NCBI RefSeq assembly: GCF_028291745.1
Contig: NZ_JAQGNQ010000033.1
Coordinates: 1-43,552 of the forward strand
Length of the DNA: 43,552 bases
Reading direction: 5' to 3'
From: Ramlibacter sp.
GTDB lineage: Bacteria > Pseudomonadota > Gammaproteobacteria > Burkholderiales > Burkholderiaceae_C
The notes below the pieces were generated by a model. That model saw only the letters and a list, made by a program, of their open reading frames with translations. It was not told the DNA's origin and did not search any database. The position numbers were made by a program, and so were the translations under genes. Shown one piece after another: positions 42,334 to 43,552 of the stretch (positions are counted from its first letter, which is position 1; each line of letters opens with the position of its first letter).

Positions 42334-43350
42334 ATGCCCGCCAACAAGCAGATCCTGCTGGACAACCGCCCGCAAGGCGAAGCGACGGCCAGCAACTTCA
42401 AGCTGGTCGACAGCGAGACGCCGCCCTTGAAGGAGGGCGAGGTGCTGGTGCGCCACCACTACCTCAGTCTCGACCCCTACATGCGCGGCCGCATGAACGA
42501 CGCCAAGAGCTATGCCACACCGCAGCCGCTGGGGCAGGTGATGCAGGGCGGCACGGTAGGTGAGGTGGTGGAGAGCCGCAGCCCGAAGTTCGCGGTGGGC
42601 GACCAGGTGGTGGGCATGGGCGGCTGGCAGGAGTACAGCGTGGTCGCCGGCGACCAGCCGGGCGGCATCCGCAAGGTCGACACCACGCACGTGCCCTTGT
42701 CGCATTACCTGGGCGCGGTCGGCATGCCGGGCGTGACCGCCTGGTACGGGCTGAACGGAATCATCCAGCCCAAGGCAGGCCAGACGATCGCGGTGAGTGC
42801 CGCGAGCGGCGCGGTGGGCAGCGCGCTCGGCGCCTTGGCGAAGGCGCGTGGCTGCCGCGCGGTGGGCATTGCCGGGGGGCCGGACAAGTGCCGCTACGTG
42901 ACGGAAGAACTCGGCTTCGATGCCTGCGTCGACTACAAGCAGCATCGCGACGCGCAGTCCTTGTCGAAGGCGCTGAAGGAAGCCTGCCCCGACGGCATCG
43001 ACGGCTACTTCGAGAACGTGGGCGGCATGGTGATGGACGCCGTGCTGCTGCGCATGAACGCGTTCGGCCGCATCGCCGTGTGCGGAATGATCGCCGGCTA
43101 CGACGGCCAGCCGATCCCGATGGCGCAGCCCCAGTTGATCCTGACCAACCGCCTGCTGGTGCAGGGCTTCATCGTCAGCGAGCACATGGAGGTGTGGCCG
43201 CAGGCGCTGCAGGAACTGGGCACGCTCGTGGGCACGGGCAAGCTGCGGCCGCGCGAGTCGGTGGCGCAGGGTCTGGCGGCTGCGCCGGAGGCGTTCCTCG
43301 GGATGCTCAAGGGCCGCAATTTCGGCAAGCAGGTCGTCAAGCTGGTCTGA
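42334..43350 (+). CDS. NADP-dependent zinc-free medium-chain oxidoreductase (CurA/LTB4DH-like)
   Basis: The 338-residue protein resembles leukotriene B4 dehydrogenase, prostaglandin reductase and curcumin reductase CurA. The N-terminal part has HHYLSLDPYMRGRMND and the Rossmann part AASGAVGSALGALAKARGC followed by GIAGGPDKC. YFENVGGMVMDAVLLRMN and RLLVQGFIVSEH are family hallmarks. There are no zinc-binding cysteine clusters. It would reduce alpha,beta-unsaturated ketones with NADPH. A strong GAGGAGG site lies before the ATG. It follows the thioesterase by 11 bp and is the last gene before an insertion sequence edge. Confidence 0.94.
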   Translation: MPANKQILLDNRPQGEATASNFKLVDSETPPLKEGEVLVRHHYLSLDPYMRGRMNDAKSYATPQPLGQVMQGGTVGEVVESRSPKFAVGDQVVGMGGWQEYSVVAGDQPGGIRKVDTTHVPLSHYLGAVGMPGVTAWYGLNGIIQPKAGQTIAVSAASGAVGSALGALAKARGCRAVGIAGGPDKCRYVTEELGFDACVDYKQHRDAQSLSKALKEACPDGIDGYFENVGGMVMDAVLLRMNAFGRIAVCGMIAGYDGQPIPMAQPQLILTNRLLVQGFIVSEHMEVWPQALQELGTLVGTGKLRPRESVAQGLAAAPEAFLGMLKGRNFGKQVVKLV

Positions 43351-43354
43351 GGAA

Positions 43355-43427
43355 GGATGTCATCCCGGCCGTGACCCGGGATCCACGCGGCGGCCGATCG
43401 ACCGCCGCATGGATTGCGGGTCAAGCC
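43355..43427. repeat. GTCATCCCGG element, cut by an insertion
   Basis: GGATGTCATCCCGGCCGTGA at the left and GCATGGATTGCGGGTCAAGC at the right match the element at 5838. The match stops abruptly after CAAGCC at about 43427, where the copy at 5838 continues GGCAATGACAT. Foreign sequence starts there. Confidence 0.85.
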
Positions 43428-43552
43428 CACTACTGTCCGGAGATTTTTTCGAATAGTGAAAACTGGCTCGACGGCGCTTGTTCGTCCTCTTCGGGGGTGA
43501 TCGCTGCCAATAGATCGGGCAGTGGGGTGCGCTCGAAGAGAGACAGGCTCAG
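43428..43552. mobile_element. Edge of an insertion sequence, continuing past the window
   Basis: Sequence from about 43428 (ACTACTGTCCGGAG and on) replaces the expected rest of the repeat element. It holds the end of a transposase-like reading frame ending within a few bases of this edge. Its base composition is less GC-rich than the neighbours. The other end lies outside the window, so the terminal inverted repeats and target duplication cannot be checked. Confidence 0.6.
43430..43552 (-). CDS. Transposase C-terminal fragment (IS4-like)
   Basis: The last 40 codons of a minus-strand gene that begins beyond the window. The translated tail contains LSLFERTPLPDLLAAI, an acidic stretch PEEDEQ and the end QFSLFEKISGQ, with the stop codon at 43432-43430. 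Many IS4-family transposases end with a similar pattern (VFEK.P...L then Q..LF). The call therefore rests on this tail and on the broken repeat at the boundary. The catalytic DDE residues are not visible here. Confidence 0.5.
   Translation of the reverse strand: MSLSLFERTPLPDLLAAITPEEDEQAPSSQFSLFEKISGQ

Overview
The window is a GC-rich (about two thirds G+C), densely coded stretch of a beta-proteobacterial chromosome. It is most likely Burkholderiales, probably of the Comamonadaceae type. The grounds are the map-glnD pair, a Bug-type solute receptor, Liv-type transporter and acyl-CoA gene clusters, many GTG starts and start/stop overlaps, and several families of intergenic palindromes. No rRNA, tRNA or CRISPR was seen.

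Layout. 1-5302: the start of glnD and map on the minus strand, divergent from purL. purL carries two in-frame palindromic-repeat insertions. 5465-5761: a small exported protein. 5926-10236: a minus-strand operon of an MBL-fold lipoprotein, two solute-binding proteins and a gamma-glutamyltransferase. 10345-14226: a membrane acyltransferase-like protein, a large-subunit catalase and a hemerythrin. 14296-16354: minus-strand msrB-yciB-bolA-ppiC. 16614-21020: the most unusual locus, a GNAT-fold N-acyl synthase (LuxI/FeeM type) whose frame is broken at an A8 run, a six-helix hybrid histidine kinase with two receivers and an Hpt domain, and a receiver-kinase protein. It looks like a signal synthase beside its sensor and relay.

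21076-27970: an acyl-CoA ligase followed by a complete five-gene branched-chain-amino-acid-type ABC importer, in which the LivF-like ATPase has Arg in place of the Walker A Lys. 28300-35341: beta-oxidation genes (FadB-like bifunctional enzyme, thiolase, FadE-like dehydrogenase) with a PM20D1-like M20 peptidase among them. A perfect palindromic operator overlaps the predicted transcription start of the first gene. 35538-41016: five tightly overlapping genes (UDP-glucuronate-4-epimerase-like, PAP2 phosphatase, flippase-like membrane protein, polyprenyl-phosphate glycosyltransferase, ArnT-like transferase). They fit polyprenyl-linked sugar decoration of lipid A or LPS, possibly with galacturonic acid. 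41094-43350: an SDR, a hotdog thioesterase and an MDR oxidoreductase. 43428-43552: the edge of an insertion sequence that has broken a repeat element.

Repeats are prominent. They are GTCATCCCGG elements (three copies), long ACGCAGAAG hairpins (three copies), CCCTCTCCC/CCCTCACCCC palindromes (two copies, both inside purL) and a GTAGGGTGGAT hairpin.
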